DNA of 64,000 nt from Granulicella sp. L60 (GTDB taxonomy: Bacteria; Acidobacteriota; Terriglobia; Terriglobales; Acidobacteriaceae). Both the position numbers and the translations under genes were made by a program. How positions within the stretch are numbered: the first letter of the stretch is position 1; each line of letters begins with the position of its first letter. The stretch is taken from positions 182,071-246,070 of the forward strand of contig NZ_LMUR01000018.1 of the NCBI RefSeq assembly GCF_009765825.1, read 5' to 3'. The notes below the pieces were generated by a model, which was not told the DNA's origin, ran no database searches, and was given only the letters and a program-made list of their open reading frames with translations. Below are positions 1-8,425 of the stretch, piece by piece.

Positions 1-563
1 TGGTGGGCGATGGGGTGGTGGTGGGGAGGGATTGCAATCTGCAGGCGCGGGTGACGGTTTATCCGGGGACGGTGCTGGGGGATCGGGTGGTGGTTCAGGC
101 GGGTGCGGTGCTGGGGTCGACGGGGTTTGGGTATGCGCGGAGTGCGGAGACGGGCGAGTATCTGCTCTTTCCGCAGCAGGGGCGGCTGGTGGTGGATGAC
201 GATGTGGAGATTGGCGCGAATACGACGATCGATCGCGGGGCGTTGGGGGAAACGAGGATTGGGCGTGGGACGAAGATCGATAACCTGGTGCACATTGGGC
301 ATAACTGCGTGATTGGAAAGAGCGTGATTATTGCAGCGCAGACGGGGATTTCGGGGTCGAGCGTGGTGGAGGATGGGGCGATTTTGGGAGGGCAGGTGGG
401 GATCGGGGAACATGCGACGGTTGGTGCGGGGGTGATTCTGGGGGGTGGAGCTGGGGTGCTGAGTGGGAAGAAGATGCGAGGGGCGGGGGAGGTGTTCTGG
501 GGTAGGCCGGCGCGGCCTTTGAAGGAGTATCTGAAGGATTTGGCGCGGTTGAAGAAGAGGTAA
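1..563 (+). CDS. lpxD: UDP-3-O-acylglucosamine N-acyltransferase LpxD, C-terminal part
   Basis: The gene runs in from the left edge, and its frame is read from base 3. The visible 186 residues are tandem hexapeptide repeats (left-handed beta helix) ending in a charged helix. They carry the LpxD signatures GSTGFGYA, an [13 protein letters not shown] segment and NLVHIGHNC, whose first histidine matches the catalytic base of the family. LpxD N-acylates UDP-3-O-acylglucosamine, the third step of lipid A synthesis, so the organism has a Gram-negative outer membrane. A full-length LpxD has about 340-350 residues, so roughly 160, including the uridine-binding domain, lie outside the window. No other lpx gene is visible. 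A dispersed repeat begins 8 bases after the stop. Confidence 0.93.
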   Translation, partial: VGDGVVVGRDCNLQARVTVYPGTVLGDRVVVQAGAVLGSTGFGYARSAETGEYLLFPQQGRLVVDDDVEIGANTTIDRGALGETRIGRGTKIDNLVHIGHNCVIGKSVIIAAQTGISGSSVVEDGAILGGQVGIGEHATVGAGVILGGGAGVLSGKKMRGAGEVFWGRPARPLKEYLKDLARLKKR

Positions 564-570
564 AGACTTT

Positions 571-758
571 GTCCTGCCGGACGGGCCCACTGCTCGTGGG
601 AAGGTCACTTCGTGACTTATGTATCCCTTCGGGTGGGCCTCCCGTTGGTCGGCTTTGGATTCCGACCAGCGGGAGGAGTAGGGTGCTCGTAGCGCCACGA
701 CAAGGTATACGCGTCACGAAGTGACCTCACGCTGAGTAAGCGGCCCGTCTGGCAGGAC
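571..758. repeat. Dispersed nested inverted-repeat element, copy 1 (complete)
   Basis: Three nested arm pairs are visible. The outer ends are GTCCTGCCGGACGGGCC (571-587) and its reverse complement at 742-758, matching at 16 of 17. A middle pair, AGGTCACTTCGTGAC (602-616) against 713-727, is perfect over 15, and each middle arm is itself a GTCAC-TTC/GAA-GTGAC hairpin. An inner pair (638-652 and 662-676) matches at 14 of 15. The same building blocks recur at 23243-23340 and 56981-57164. There is no coding potential and no transposase. It resembles a MITE- or REP-like element; its function is unknown. Confidence 0.8.
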
Positions 759-794
759 ATGCGTTGTAAGGCGTAGATTTTAAGAAGGTGCAAG

Positions 795-1412
795 ATGGCG
801 ATTGTCGTGGTCGGCGGGCATACGAGGAATATCGGTAAGACGAGCGTGGTGGCCGGATTGATCGCGGCGCTGCCGGAGATGCACTGGACCGCGTTCAAGG
901 TGACACAGTTTGGCCACGGGATGTGTTCGGCCAATGGGGAGCCGTGCGACTGCGAGACAGCGGAGCATACAGTGGCGGTGAGTGAAGAACGGGATGGGGC
1001 GACGGGGACGGACTCGGCACGCTACCTGGCGGCGGGTGCGGCGCGGTCATTCTGGGTGAGGACGCGGCAGGGTGATCTGTCTGAGGCGATGCCGAGGATT
1101 CGCAAGGAACTGGCGCGGGCGGAGAATGCGGTGATCGAGTCGAACAGCATTATGCGGTTTCTTCGGCCGGATCTTTATTTGAGTGTGCTGGACCCGGAGA
1201 CGGAGGACTTCAAGGAGTCGGCGAAGTACTTTCTGGACCGCGCGGATGCGGTGCTGGTGGCGGAGGGTGAGCTGGGCAGGCCCGCATGGAAGGGGATTTC
1301 GTTGAAGCTGGTGGAGGGTACGCCGGTGCTGGCAATGCGGCCTCCGGTGTATGTGACCGATGAGGTAGTGGAATTTGTGAGGGCGAGGCTTCGGTCTGGG
1401 GTGGTTGTTTAG
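795..1412 (+). CDS. P-loop NTPase of the BioD/MobB-like SIMIBI class, function unknown
   Basis: The 205-aa protein opens with MAIVVVGGHTRNIGKTS, a deviant Walker A with five residues between the glycine and GK, as in dethiobiotin synthetase; MobB has a related fold. A cysteine-rich patch, C44-x6-C51-x-C53 followed by H58, could bind metal. Later segments VIESNSIMRFLRPDLYLSV and DRADAVLVAEGE look like the nucleotide-domain strands seen in MobB-like proteins. No molybdopterin or biotin gene is adjacent, so the substrate cannot be inferred. It stands alone between a dispersed repeat and a shared terminator, convergent with the ferritin-like pair. The ATG is preceded by the weak site AAGGTGCAAG. 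Confidence 0.6.
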   Translation: MAIVVVGGHTRNIGKTSVVAGLIAALPEMHWTAFKVTQFGHGMCSANGEPCDCETAEHTVAVSEERDGATGTDSARYLAAGAARSFWVRTRQGDLSEAMPRIRKELARAENAVIESNSIMRFLRPDLYLSVLDPETEDFKESAKYFLDRADAVLVAEGELGRPAWKGISLKLVEGTPVLAMRPPVYVTDEVVEFVRARLRSGVVV

Positions 1413-1421
1413 GGAGAGAAG

Positions 1422-1457
1422 AAAAAGGCCGTCGGCTGAATCGCCGGCGGCCTTTTT
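1422..1457. terminator. Bidirectional rho-independent terminator
   Basis: The stem AAAAAGGCCGTCGGC pairs with GCCGGCGGCCTTTTT around the short loop TGAATC. It has a T-run on one strand and an A-run on the other, so it can stop transcription from both sides. It lies between the convergent P-loop gene and the ferritin-like pair. Confidence 0.85.
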
Positions 1458-1477
1458 GTTTGCTCGTGTGAGGTTGA

Positions 1478-2500
1478 TTAGACGATGTTGCCGTTGAGAC
1501 CAGAGGGAAAGAAGACTCCCTGGTGGGTGGTGGCGGTGGGTGTCGTACCGGTGACGATGGCGAGGATCTGGGAGGTGGTGCGTCCCCAGCCCAGGGCGTG
1601 GACATCGGTGTCGGCGACGGTGGTTGCGGTGAAGCTTGCCGATGAGCCGTTGAGGGCAACCATGGTGGTGCCTACTCCGATGTCGTCGGCGGTGCTGCCG
1701 GTGAAGGTGGTGAAGGGAACGGTGATGGGATTCGTAGGATCGGGATTTGCGAGCGCAGACCGAGCCGCCGAGATCGCCTGGGTGTATGAGACGAGGGTTC
1801 CTGCGGGTAGGCCCGAGAGGCCGACTGCGTCGAGATTGTTGATGGTGGTGCGGATGAGGCCAGCGTGATAGGCCTCGACCGCGTGTATGCCGACGGCTGC
1901 GGGCAGGATGTTCTTCTTGTCGGAGATCAGGCCTGCTGCGCCGTGGTAGGCGGAGACACCTACGTCCTCGAAGATGTAGGCACCGATGAGGAAGTGAGCA
2001 TCGTCCAGGAATGGGTTGAAGGTGGCACCCAGGTTCGCGGCCATGGCGAGGGTGTTGAACGAGTTGAAGAGGTCGATGTTGGGCATCGATACGGCGTTGG
2101 TGGTGAGGGCGGTCTGGAGGAAGGTGACGTGCTTGCCTTCTTCCGCTGCGGTCTCGGTGGCGTATGCCTTGACCAGCGCGTTTGAGAAGGGCACTGCTGA
2201 GAAGGTCGGGCTGAGGGTGACGGTTCCGGCGGTGCCTCCGTTGACGGCGACCGGGATCGGGGTCGGGAGTTTGTCGATGGTGACGCCGTAGACGGCAAGG
2301 TTGTAGAACTGGGCTTCGAGGTACTCGAGGTTGAGGGCAAAGTTCAGGATGTCGAAGTCGGTGATGGCGGACTGCGCCTGAGCCTTTTTAGAGGCGGCAC
2401 CAAAGAAGGAAGCGGCTAGAGCTGCGCCTCCGAGGGTGAGCATCTTCCGGCGGGTATTTACGATTGTTTCGTCGAGCAGTTGAGTTTCTAGAGTTGCCAT
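1478..2500 (-). CDS. Tat-exported ferritin-like domain protein (paralogue 1)
   Basis: 340 aa. The N-terminus carries a twin-arginine-type signal (TRRKMLTLGGAALAASFFG, cleavage near AQA). The body is a Ferritin_2-type (PF13668-like) four-helix domain with the expected carboxylate and histidine motifs: NLEYLEAQFY, TAAEEGKHVTFLQ, FEDVGVSAYHGAA and HAVEAYHAGLIR. Such proteins probably carry a di-iron or di-manganese site in the periplasm, but their function is poorly defined. The C-terminus ends in a GVFFPSGLNGNI motif shared with the upstream paralogue. It starts 13 bases after that gene's stop, so the two probably form one transcript ending at the terminator at 1422-1457. A GGAG precedes the ATG. 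Confidence 0.85.
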   Translation of the reverse strand: MATLETQLLDETIVNTRRKMLTLGGAALAASFFGAASKKAQAQSAITDFDILNFALNLEYLEAQFYNLAVYGVTIDKLPTPIPVAVNGGTAGTVTLSPTFSAVPFSNALVKAYATETAAEEGKHVTFLQTALTTNAVSMPNIDLFNSFNTLAMAANLGATFNPFLDDAHFLIGAYIFEDVGVSAYHGAAGLISDKKNILPAAVGIHAVEAYHAGLIRTTINNLDAVGLSGLPAGTLVSYTQAISAARSALANPDPTNPITVPFTTFTGSTADDIGVGTTMVALNGSSASFTATTVADTDVHALGWGRTTSQILAIVTGTTPTATTHQGVFFPSGLNGNIV

Positions 2501-2513
2501 GATGTCTCCGTCC

Positions 2514-3467
2514 TTAGGAAGCCGTTACTGTGATGTTGCCGTTCATGCCATTGGGAAAGAAGCCGCCTTTTGCGACGCCCGCTGTGCCACCGGTGCCGTA
2601 GACGATATGCAGCACCTGGTCGGTGGTGCGGGAGAATCCGACGGCGTTGGATGCGTTGGCGGCGACGATGCTCATGCTGCTGAGCGCGGTTTCATTTCCT
2701 CCGCCGAGGGTGGCGCGGAGTGCGGAGACCTGGTTGGCAATCGTGGTATAGGTCATGCTGCTTGCGGCGGCGTCGGCTGCGACGATCAGGGCGCGGATGC
2801 TTGCGGCATGGTAGGCTTCGGTGGCCTGAAGGCCAGCCCCTGCGGAGAGGATGTTCGTGTTCGTGATCAGAGGAGCAGCACCGGCGTATGCGGTGACTCC
2901 TACGTCCTCGAAGATAAATCCACCGATGAGGAAGGCGGCAGCGCTGGTGAAGGGATTGAAGGGGCTGGGGTTGGTGATTCCAGCGGCGGTGGCCAGAGGA
3001 CCGAAGAAGCTGAAGTCGAGCGCAGGGCGCGGAACCGGGGTTCCACTGTTACTGGTGATGGCTGCCTGAAGGAAGCGGACGTGGTCGAGCTCGGTCTGGG
3101 CAAGCTCGTTGGCGAACTCGCTGAGCAGCGCGTTGGGCGCGCCCCAGGGAACTGCCGCGGGGGTGTAGCCGGTGGGGAAGATGGTGGTGCCAGCGCCGGT
3201 GAGCGCGTCGGCCGAGGAGAGACCGGATCCAGTGGCGGCATAAAGGTAGAACTCGGCCTCGAGATACTCGAGATTGAGGGCGAAGTTCAGAATGTCGTTG
3301 TCGGGGATGTCGAGTGGCGCGGGGGTGGGAGTGGGTGTAGGGGTGGGGGCGGTAGTGCCGTTGTTGCAACCTACGACCAGTGCGGCCGCAGCAGCCGTCC
3401 CGGCTCCAGCCATGAACTTCCGGCGGGATAGGGCCTTGTCTATAAGATCATTCAGTCTTTTTTCCAC
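2514..3467 (-). CDS. Tat-exported ferritin-like lipoprotein (paralogue 2)
   Basis: 317 aa from a GTG start preceded by GGAGAGG six bases upstream; longer readings into 3533 lack support. The signal SRRKFMAGAGTAAAAALVVGC combines a twin-arginine motif with a lipobox (LVVGC), so it is predicted to be a Tat-dependent lipoprotein, unlike its soluble neighbour. A short threonine/proline linker (PTPTPTPTP) follows. The Ferritin_2-like domain has NLEYLEAEFY, ELDHVRFLQAAI, FEDVGVTAYAGAA and QATEAYHAASIRA, and ends in GGFFPNGMNGNI like paralogue 1. It is the first gene of the pair, and the two probably arose by tandem duplication. The function is inferred only from the fold. Confidence 0.85.
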   Translation of the reverse strand: MEKRLNDLIDKALSRRKFMAGAGTAAAAALVVGCNNGTTAPTPTPTPTPAPLDIPDNDILNFALNLEYLEAEFYLYAATGSGLSSADALTGAGTTIFPTGYTPAAVPWGAPNALLSEFANELAQTELDHVRFLQAAITSNSGTPVPRPALDFSFFGPLATAAGITNPSPFNPFTSAAAFLIGGFIFEDVGVTAYAGAAPLITNTNILSAGAGLQATEAYHAASIRALIVAADAAASSMTYTTIANQVSALRATLGGGNETALSSMSIVAANASNAVGFSRTTDQVLHIVYGTGGTAGVAKGGFFPNGMNGNITVTAS

Positions 3468-3561
3468 GATATGCCTCTCCTCAGTGCACATAACTGGCTG
3501 CACCATCACTTCGATGACGAGGGTAGACGGCAACTGGATTGGAGTCAGCTAAATATTTTCG

Positions 3562-4299
3562 TCAGATTGACTGGACAGGAAGAACCATGATGTCGTCAAC
3601 AAGACCGACCTCTTTTTGAACAAAAGGTTCGGCGTAGCGGACCCCGGCCAGGAGACCGTAGTGGCGGGCGGAGGCAAGGGTGCGCTCGCGGATCTCGTCT
3701 TCGGGGACGAAGAGGCCTGTGCCCTGGGTTTGGGCGCCGTACTGCGACCGGTAGGCGAGAAGGGACTGGAGGCGCTGCTCGGCGTAGGGGGTGATGTCGA
3801 CGACGAAGGTGGGGCGAACGTCGGCGTAGAGGCTGGCGTAGAGGATCTTGTAGGGACGGTGGGGCGGGTTGGGCTCGCCGGGGGTGACGACCTTGGCGAG
3901 GCCGCTGACGAAACAGGCCTCGTAGCCGAGGGTGGCGGAGGTGTAGTGGTCAGGATGGCGTCCCTGCCAGTAGGGGAGGATGACCACGCGCGGGCGCAGG
4001 CGACGTAAGACAGCGGCGAGCTTGAGGCGGTTGGGGAGGGTGTTTTCTACGTTGCCGTCGGGGAGGTCGAGCGCCTCGCGGTGGGCGACGTTGAGGATGC
4101 GGGCTGCGGCTGTGGCTTCGGCTTCGCGGTCGGCGGCGGTGCCACGAGTGCCGGACTCGCCCTGGGTGAGATCGAGGATGCCGGTGCGCCATCCGCGTGC
4201 GTGCATGGCCAGGAGGGTGCCGCCGCAGGTCTGCTCGACGTCGTCACGGTGCGCGGCGATGGCGAGGATATCGATCGCAGTGCTGGGGGCGTTGGGCAT
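3562..4299 (-). CDS. bshB1: PIG-L/LmbE deacetylase, probably BshB1 of bacillithiol synthesis
   Basis: 245 aa from the ATG at 4299; the same frame stays open upstream but that part is a shadow of the lipoprotein gene. The zinc deacetylase motif is AHRDDVEQTCGGTL (AH-x-DD-x-E; the usual proline is arginine here), and HPDHYTSATLGYEACFVSGL supplies the second zinc histidine. The C-terminal RYAEPF resembles the BshB1 ending. BshB1 removes the acetyl group from GlcNAc-malate. bshA and bshC are not in this window, so a role on another N-acetyl-sugar cannot be excluded. It is co-directional with the lipoprotein gene 100 bases upstream, with a strong hairpin between them. Confidence 0.8.
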   Translation of the reverse strand: MPNAPSTAIDILAIAAHRDDVEQTCGGTLLAMHARGWRTGILDLTQGESGTRGTAADREAEATAAARILNVAHREALDLPDGNVENTLPNRLKLAAVLRRLRPRVVILPYWQGRHPDHYTSATLGYEACFVSGLAKVVTPGEPNPPHRPYKILYASLYADVRPTFVVDITPYAEQRLQSLLAYRSQYGAQTQGTGLFVPEDEIRERTLASARHYGLLAGVRYAEPFVQKEVGLVDDIMVLPVQSI

Positions 4300-4348
4300 A
4301 GGCAGGGCTTGGAACGTGTGGCTTAGGCGAAACAGGCGATGCAGGAAC

Positions 4349-4387
4349 AGCCTGGAGTGGAGATGAACTCCGTTCCGACTCCAGGCT
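4349..4387 (-). terminator. Strong two-tier hairpin between lipoprotein gene and bshB1
   Basis: A perfect 10-bp stem AGCCTGGAGT/ACTCCAGGCT encloses a second small stem GGAG/CTCC. There is no clear T-run, so it may be a terminator of the lipoprotein gene, a stabilising 3' structure, or a leader structure of bshB1. Confidence 0.4.
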
Positions 4388-4399
4388 TGCTGTCCTCTG

Positions 4400-5986
4400 T
4401 TAGTCTGCGGCGTCGGTGATGGCGTCGAGATAGGCGACGTCGAGAGCTGTTCCCTGAACGGTGATGTTCTTGTTATTGATCTCGGAGCCGTCTGCGGTGT
4501 TGAAGGCGTGAACCTGCCCACCGTAGGCAGTGTAGACCTTGTGCAGGCCTTCGACCCAGCAGAGGCCGGTGAGGTCGCCGTAGTAATACTGGTTCTGATT
4601 GGTGTTGGGGAAGGGCACGACGACGGGTGCGGAGGTGCTCTGCGTGACGGCCGGAACGATGGAGACACTGAGTCCGGCGGAGCCCGAGGGCAGAGTGACG
4701 CGGGTGAGGCAGTTGTAGTTGGCGGCCTGGTCGGTGTTCTGGCCGGCTGCGACCTCTTGCGCTGCGAGTTTGGCGCGTTCGCCGGTGGCGCAGAGCTGTG
4801 AGCCGATCCAGAGGGTGTTGTCGTCGCCGAAGAGCATCTTGGTGTGGGTGCCGTCGGAGATGGAGACCTGCGCGGTGACCGCGGTGGATGGGCTGGTGAG
4901 AGCGGTGGCCAGGTTGATGGTGGAGAGGTTACCGGCGAAGAGGCCGTCCGTCTGCTGCTGCTGGCCCGAGACGTAGAGCGTGGTGCCATCGGATAGCGCA
5001 TCGGTGACGCCGCCCGCAACCGGGACCTGGACGACGAAGGCGCTGGCGTCGGGAACCGAGGTTGGAATCTTGTTGTACTCCAGGACGCCCTGCTGGAGGA
5101 AGGTCACGCTGGAGGTCTTGCCGCCGCACTCTGCGCCGCAGTTGAGCACGTAGGCGTAGTTGCCGTCGAGCGAGAAGTAAGCGCCCTGCGGCCGGTCGAA
5201 CGCGTTGGCTGCGGTGCCGGGGTTGACGGGGACGACGCAGTAGACGGGGTTGTTGAACGGCTGACAGTCGACGGCTCCAATGGCGGCGATGGCGGCCGTG
5301 GAAGTGGGGTAGGAGGTCCCGGAGGTGGAACCCGTGTTGAGGTTCAGCTTGACGACGCGGTAGACGGTGTTGGAGTTGCGCACCATGGCGAGCACGACGG
5401 TGTCTCCCGGATTGACGGAGACGGAGTAGACGTTCGGCAGGTTGAGTGGGTAGACGCCGCCGGTGGTGTTGTCGGCGATGACAAGCTGGCCTGTGCTCTC
5501 TTCGGCGGAGTAGAGATGGGCAAAGGTGGGAGGAATGGCGAGCGAGGTGGAGAGGGCGGGAAACTTGGTTGCTGCGCCGCTGACCGTCTCCTTACCGTAG
5601 TTGATGATCTGGATGTCGCCCAGGGCCGCGGAGTAGACGTAGCCGGTGATCTCGGCCGGAAAGTTCAGGATGAGATTGGGATAGGCAGAGGAGTAGCCGC
5701 TGATGGAGAACGAGGGCTTGGTGTTCTCGATGTTGTTGCGGAGGTCGCGGAGCGCGTCGAGGATCTGGAGGCTGCCGCTGCTGGTTCCGTTGACCGTGAC
5801 TCCGACCATGACGCGATTTGCGAGAAGGCTAGGCGGAACTGGCCGGTTTGCAAAGGGATTCGTGGGGAACTTATAGGCGAGGAAGTCGTCGCTGTGGCAC
5901 GAGGTGAGAGCTGCGGTCGCACAAGCGATCAGGAGGCCGCAAAAGATCTGGGCACGGAGAGACTTCGTGAAAACACTTCGATTCAT
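4400..5986 (-). CDS. Secreted lipoprotein with beta-propeller-like repeats, unknown function
   Basis: 528 aa from the ATG at 5986. The N-terminus has a basic stretch, a hydrophobic core and a lipobox (AALTSC), predicting a lipid-anchored exported protein. The rest is strand-rich with repeated Gly/Asn/Asp turns and a LDGNYAYVLNCGAECGG segment like the blades of seven-bladed propellers (YncE/lactonase style). It has extra cysteine pairs that could form disulfides outside the cytoplasm. The start is inferred from the signal peptide; the best Shine-Dalgarno-like GGAG is about 13 bases upstream. It is divergent from the methyltransferase fusion gene. No enzyme motif is visible. Confidence 0.7.
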   Translation of the reverse strand: MNRSVFTKSLRAQIFCGLLIACATAALTSCHSDDFLAYKFPTNPFANRPVPPSLLANRVMVGVTVNGTSSGSLQILDALRDLRNNIENTKPSFSISGYSSAYPNLILNFPAEITGYVYSAALGDIQIINYGKETVSGAATKFPALSTSLAIPPTFAHLYSAEESTGQLVIADNTTGGVYPLNLPNVYSVSVNPGDTVVLAMVRNSNTVYRVVKLNLNTGSTSGTSYPTSTAAIAAIGAVDCQPFNNPVYCVVPVNPGTAANAFDRPQGAYFSLDGNYAYVLNCGAECGGKTSSVTFLQQGVLEYNKIPTSVPDASAFVVQVPVAGGVTDALSDGTTLYVSGQQQQTDGLFAGNLSTINLATALTSPSTAVTAQVSISDGTHTKMLFGDDNTLWIGSQLCATGERAKLAAQEVAAGQNTDQAANYNCLTRVTLPSGSAGLSVSIVPAVTQSTSAPVVVPFPNTNQNQYYYGDLTGLCWVEGLHKVYTAYGGQVHAFNTADGSEINNKNITVQGTALDVAYLDAITDAAD

Positions 5987-6166
5987 CAACTTTAACTGAC
6001 TCCAACCTGAACGATGCGGTATGGTTCTGCGGCCACGGCTATCTGCCGAGTATAACAAAGGACGCATGCCACAAGGCTTTGGTAGCAGACGGATATAGGC
6101 GTAGATTGCTAAGTTGGTGAGGCTCCGGGCGGTGGCTTAGGATGGTAGGAGCAGGCGGAGACGATC

Positions 6167-8092
6167 ATGGCAGAAGGTTTTGACGGCACTGAAGAGTGTT
6201 CCGTCGGCGGGTATGAAGTTGTAGACAGGCTGTTTGAGGGGAATACGGTACTTTGCGACGGCGCGATGGGCACGATGCTCTACGCGCGCGGGGTGTTCAT
6301 CAACCGCTGCTACGACGAGCTGAACCTGTCGCAGCCGGAGCTGGTGCGGGAGATCCATGCGGAGTATCTGCAGGCGGGTGCGGAGGTCATCGAGACCAAT
6401 ACGTTCGGCGGGAACCGGTTTCGGCTGGAGATGCACGGTCTTCAGGATAAAGTCCGCGAGATCAATCTTGCGGGGGTGAAGCTGGCGCGGGAGAGTGTGA
6501 ACCAGATCCGCGAGAAGCAGGCCAGCGAGGCGTTTGTCGCGGGTGCGATTGGGCCGCTTGGAGTGAGGCTGGAGCCGCTGGGCAAGGTAGGGCTGGAGGA
6601 CGCGCGGGAGGCGTTCGCGGAGCAGATTCGAGCGCTGACGGAGGGTGGGCCGGGCGTGGGGGTGGACCTGCTGATCGTCGAGACGATGACCTCGCTGGCG
6701 GAGGCGGAGCAGGCGATTCTGGCGGCGCAGGCGGAGGCTCCGGGGGTTCGCGTGGTGGTGATGATGACCGTCGATGAGGATGGGAACTGCCTTGACGGTT
6801 CCCCAGCGGAGACGGCTGCGGTGAAGCTGACGGAGTGGGGCGCGAATGCGGTGGGCTGCAACTGCAGCTCGGGACCGGCGACTGTGCTGAGCGTGATTGA
6901 ACGGATGCGTCCGGTGACGACGCTGCCGCTGGCGGCCATGCCGAATGCGGGTATTCCGCGCGCGGTGGAAGGGCGGACGATCTATCTGACGTCGCCGGAG
7001 TATATGGCCAGTTTTACGCGGAAGCTGGTGAAGGCGGGCGCGAGCATCGTGGGAGGATGCTGCGGAACGACGCCGAGTTATACGCGGGCGATGAAGAGTT
7101 CGCTGCGTTCGCTGGAGGCGATGGACGGCGGCGCGCAGGCGATGGAGCGCGCGGGTTCGAACAGGAGCGCGACGGCTGAGTTGAGTAAGGTTGAGCCGCC
7201 GGCGTTGAAGGATCGCTCGAAGATCGGCGGCATGATCGCGGCGGGTGAGTTCGTGACGATGGTGGAGATCGTTCCGCCGAAGGGGATCGACTGCAGCAAG
7301 GAACTGGATGGTGCGGCTCTGCTGCATCGGCTGGGCGTGGATGCGATCAACGTGCCGGACTCTCCGCGAGCCAGCGCCAGGATGAGTGCGCAGAGCCTGT
7401 GTGTGCAGATTCAGCAGCACGTCGGAATCGAGACGATTCTGCACTACACCTGCCGGGATAGAAATGTGTTGAGCATCCAGAGCGATCTGCTGGGAGCTTC
7501 GTCGATTGGGCTGAAGAATATTCTTTGCCTGACGGGAGATCCGCCGAAGCTGGGGAACTATCCGAACGCGACGGCAGTGTTCGACGTGGACGCGATTGGG
7601 CTGGTGAATGTGGTCCACAATCTGAACTATGGATTGGATATCGGCAAGAACTCCATCGGCGGATCGACCGGGTTCACCATCTCGGTGGCGGCGAATCCGG
7701 GCGTGCCGGACATTGAGCAGGAGGTGCGGCGGTTCGCGTATAAAGTGGAGGCGGGCGCGGAGTTCGCGATAACGCAGCCGGTCTTCGACCTGCGCGTGCT
7801 GCGGGAGTTTCTGCGCAGGATCGAAGGTTTCCGCATCCCGGTGATCGCGGGGATATGGCCGTTGACCAGCCTGCGGAATGCGGAGTTCATGAAGAACGAT
7901 CTGCGGGTGAGTATGCCCGATGAGATCATGGCGCGGATGGCGGCGGCGACATCGCCCGAGGCTGCGCGGGCTGTCGGCGTGACGATTGCCCGGGAGATGC
8001 TGGCGGAGGCGAGGCCGATGGTGCAGGGTGTGCAGGTAAGCGCACCGTTTGGCAAGTATGCGGTTGCGGCCGAGGTGCTGGGGCTGGCTTAG
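6167..8092 (+). CDS. Bifunctional homocysteine S-methyltransferase / methylenetetrahydrofolate reductase
   Basis: 641 aa in two fused domains. Residues about 20-320 are a homocysteine methyltransferase barrel with the zinc cysteines in VGCNCSSG (C231) and GGCCGTTP (C298, C299). Residues about 340-641 are a MetF-type flavin barrel starting near EFVTMVEIVPPKG and containing NILCLTGDPPKLGNYPNA. The arrangement matches the Bacillus YitJ-type fusion, linking 5-methyl-THF formation to methionine synthesis. The cobalamin-binding domains of MetH are absent, so either the methyl donor differs or a separate cobalamin protein is used. A GGAG lies upstream of the ATG. No SAM or cobalamin riboswitch is recognisable in the 180-base leader. 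Confidence 0.9.
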   Translation: MAEGFDGTEECSVGGYEVVDRLFEGNTVLCDGAMGTMLYARGVFINRCYDELNLSQPELVREIHAEYLQAGAEVIETNTFGGNRFRLEMHGLQDKVREINLAGVKLARESVNQIREKQASEAFVAGAIGPLGVRLEPLGKVGLEDAREAFAEQIRALTEGGPGVGVDLLIVETMTSLAEAEQAILAAQAEAPGVRVVVMMTVDEDGNCLDGSPAETAAVKLTEWGANAVGCNCSSGPATVLSVIERMRPVTTLPLAAMPNAGIPRAVEGRTIYLTSPEYMASFTRKLVKAGASIVGGCCGTTPSYTRAMKSSLRSLEAMDGGAQAMERAGSNRSATAELSKVEPPALKDRSKIGGMIAAGEFVTMVEIVPPKGIDCSKELDGAALLHRLGVDAINVPDSPRASARMSAQSLCVQIQQHVGIETILHYTCRDRNVLSIQSDLLGASSIGLKNILCLTGDPPKLGNYPNATAVFDVDAIGLVNVVHNLNYGLDIGKNSIGGSTGFTISVAANPGVPDIEQEVRRFAYKVEAGAEFAITQPVFDLRVLREFLRRIEGFRIPVIAGIWPLTSLRNAEFMKNDLRVSMPDEIMARMAAATSPEAARAVGVTIAREMLAEARPMVQGVQVSAPFGKYAVAAEVLGLA

Positions 8093-8130
8093 GCTGGCGC
8101 GGCGAGGTGGTTGCAGGGAGGGGAGAGGGT

Positions 8131-8379
8131 ATGGCGAGCTTTGAGGAGCGGTTGACGGCTCTGGAGTCAGTGGTGGAGCGGCTGGAGCGGGGAGAGCTTT
8201 CGCTTGACGATTCGGTGCGGCTGTTTGAAGAGGGCGTGAAGCTGTCGGAGGCGTGCAAGAAGGAGCTGGAGACGGCGGAGGGCAGGATTCAGGTGCTGGT
8301 GGAGCGTGGGCGCGGCCAGATGGGTGTGGCTGAGCTGGATGTCGACGAGGACGCAGAGGCGGAAGAGGACGAGGAGTAG
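8131..8379 (+). CDS. xseB: Exodeoxyribonuclease VII small subunit
   Basis: 82 aa from the ATG at 8131, with a purine-rich GGGAGAGG just before it. It shows the family pattern SFEERLTALESVVERLERGELSLDDSVRLFEEG followed by a helix with CKKELETAEGRIQVLV, plus an acidic tail. XseB binds the large subunit XseA to form the nuclease that degrades single-stranded DNA. xseA is not adjacent, which is unusual, since the two are often paired. The gene starts 38 bases after the methyltransferase fusion and is probably co-transcribed with it. Confidence 0.9.
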   Translation: MASFEERLTALESVVERLERGELSLDDSVRLFEEGVKLSEACKKELETAEGRIQVLVERGRGQMGVAELDVDEDAEAEEDEE

Positions 8380-8425
8380 GCGTTGCGTCGTATCAGGATT
8401 GATCTGAGCGTGGGAGGCTGGCGAG

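Noticed and set aside
2499..3431. Plus-strand frame of 310 codons opposite the ferritin-like paralogue
   Set aside because: Gly/Val-rich shadow composition; the minus strand carries clear Tat signal and ferritin-like motifs.
4300..5019. Upstream half of the open frame that contains bshB1
   Set aside because: The extra 240 residues are Ser/Pro/Thr-rich antiframe sequence of the lipoprotein gene; the real protein starts at 4299.
5987..6166. Possible SAM or cobalamin riboswitch before the methionine-related fusion gene
   Set aside because: No recognisable conserved riboswitch core in the 180-base leader.
6137..7618. Long minus-strand frame opposite the methyltransferase fusion gene
   Set aside because: Arg/His-rich composition with no domain; the plus-strand protein is fully explained.
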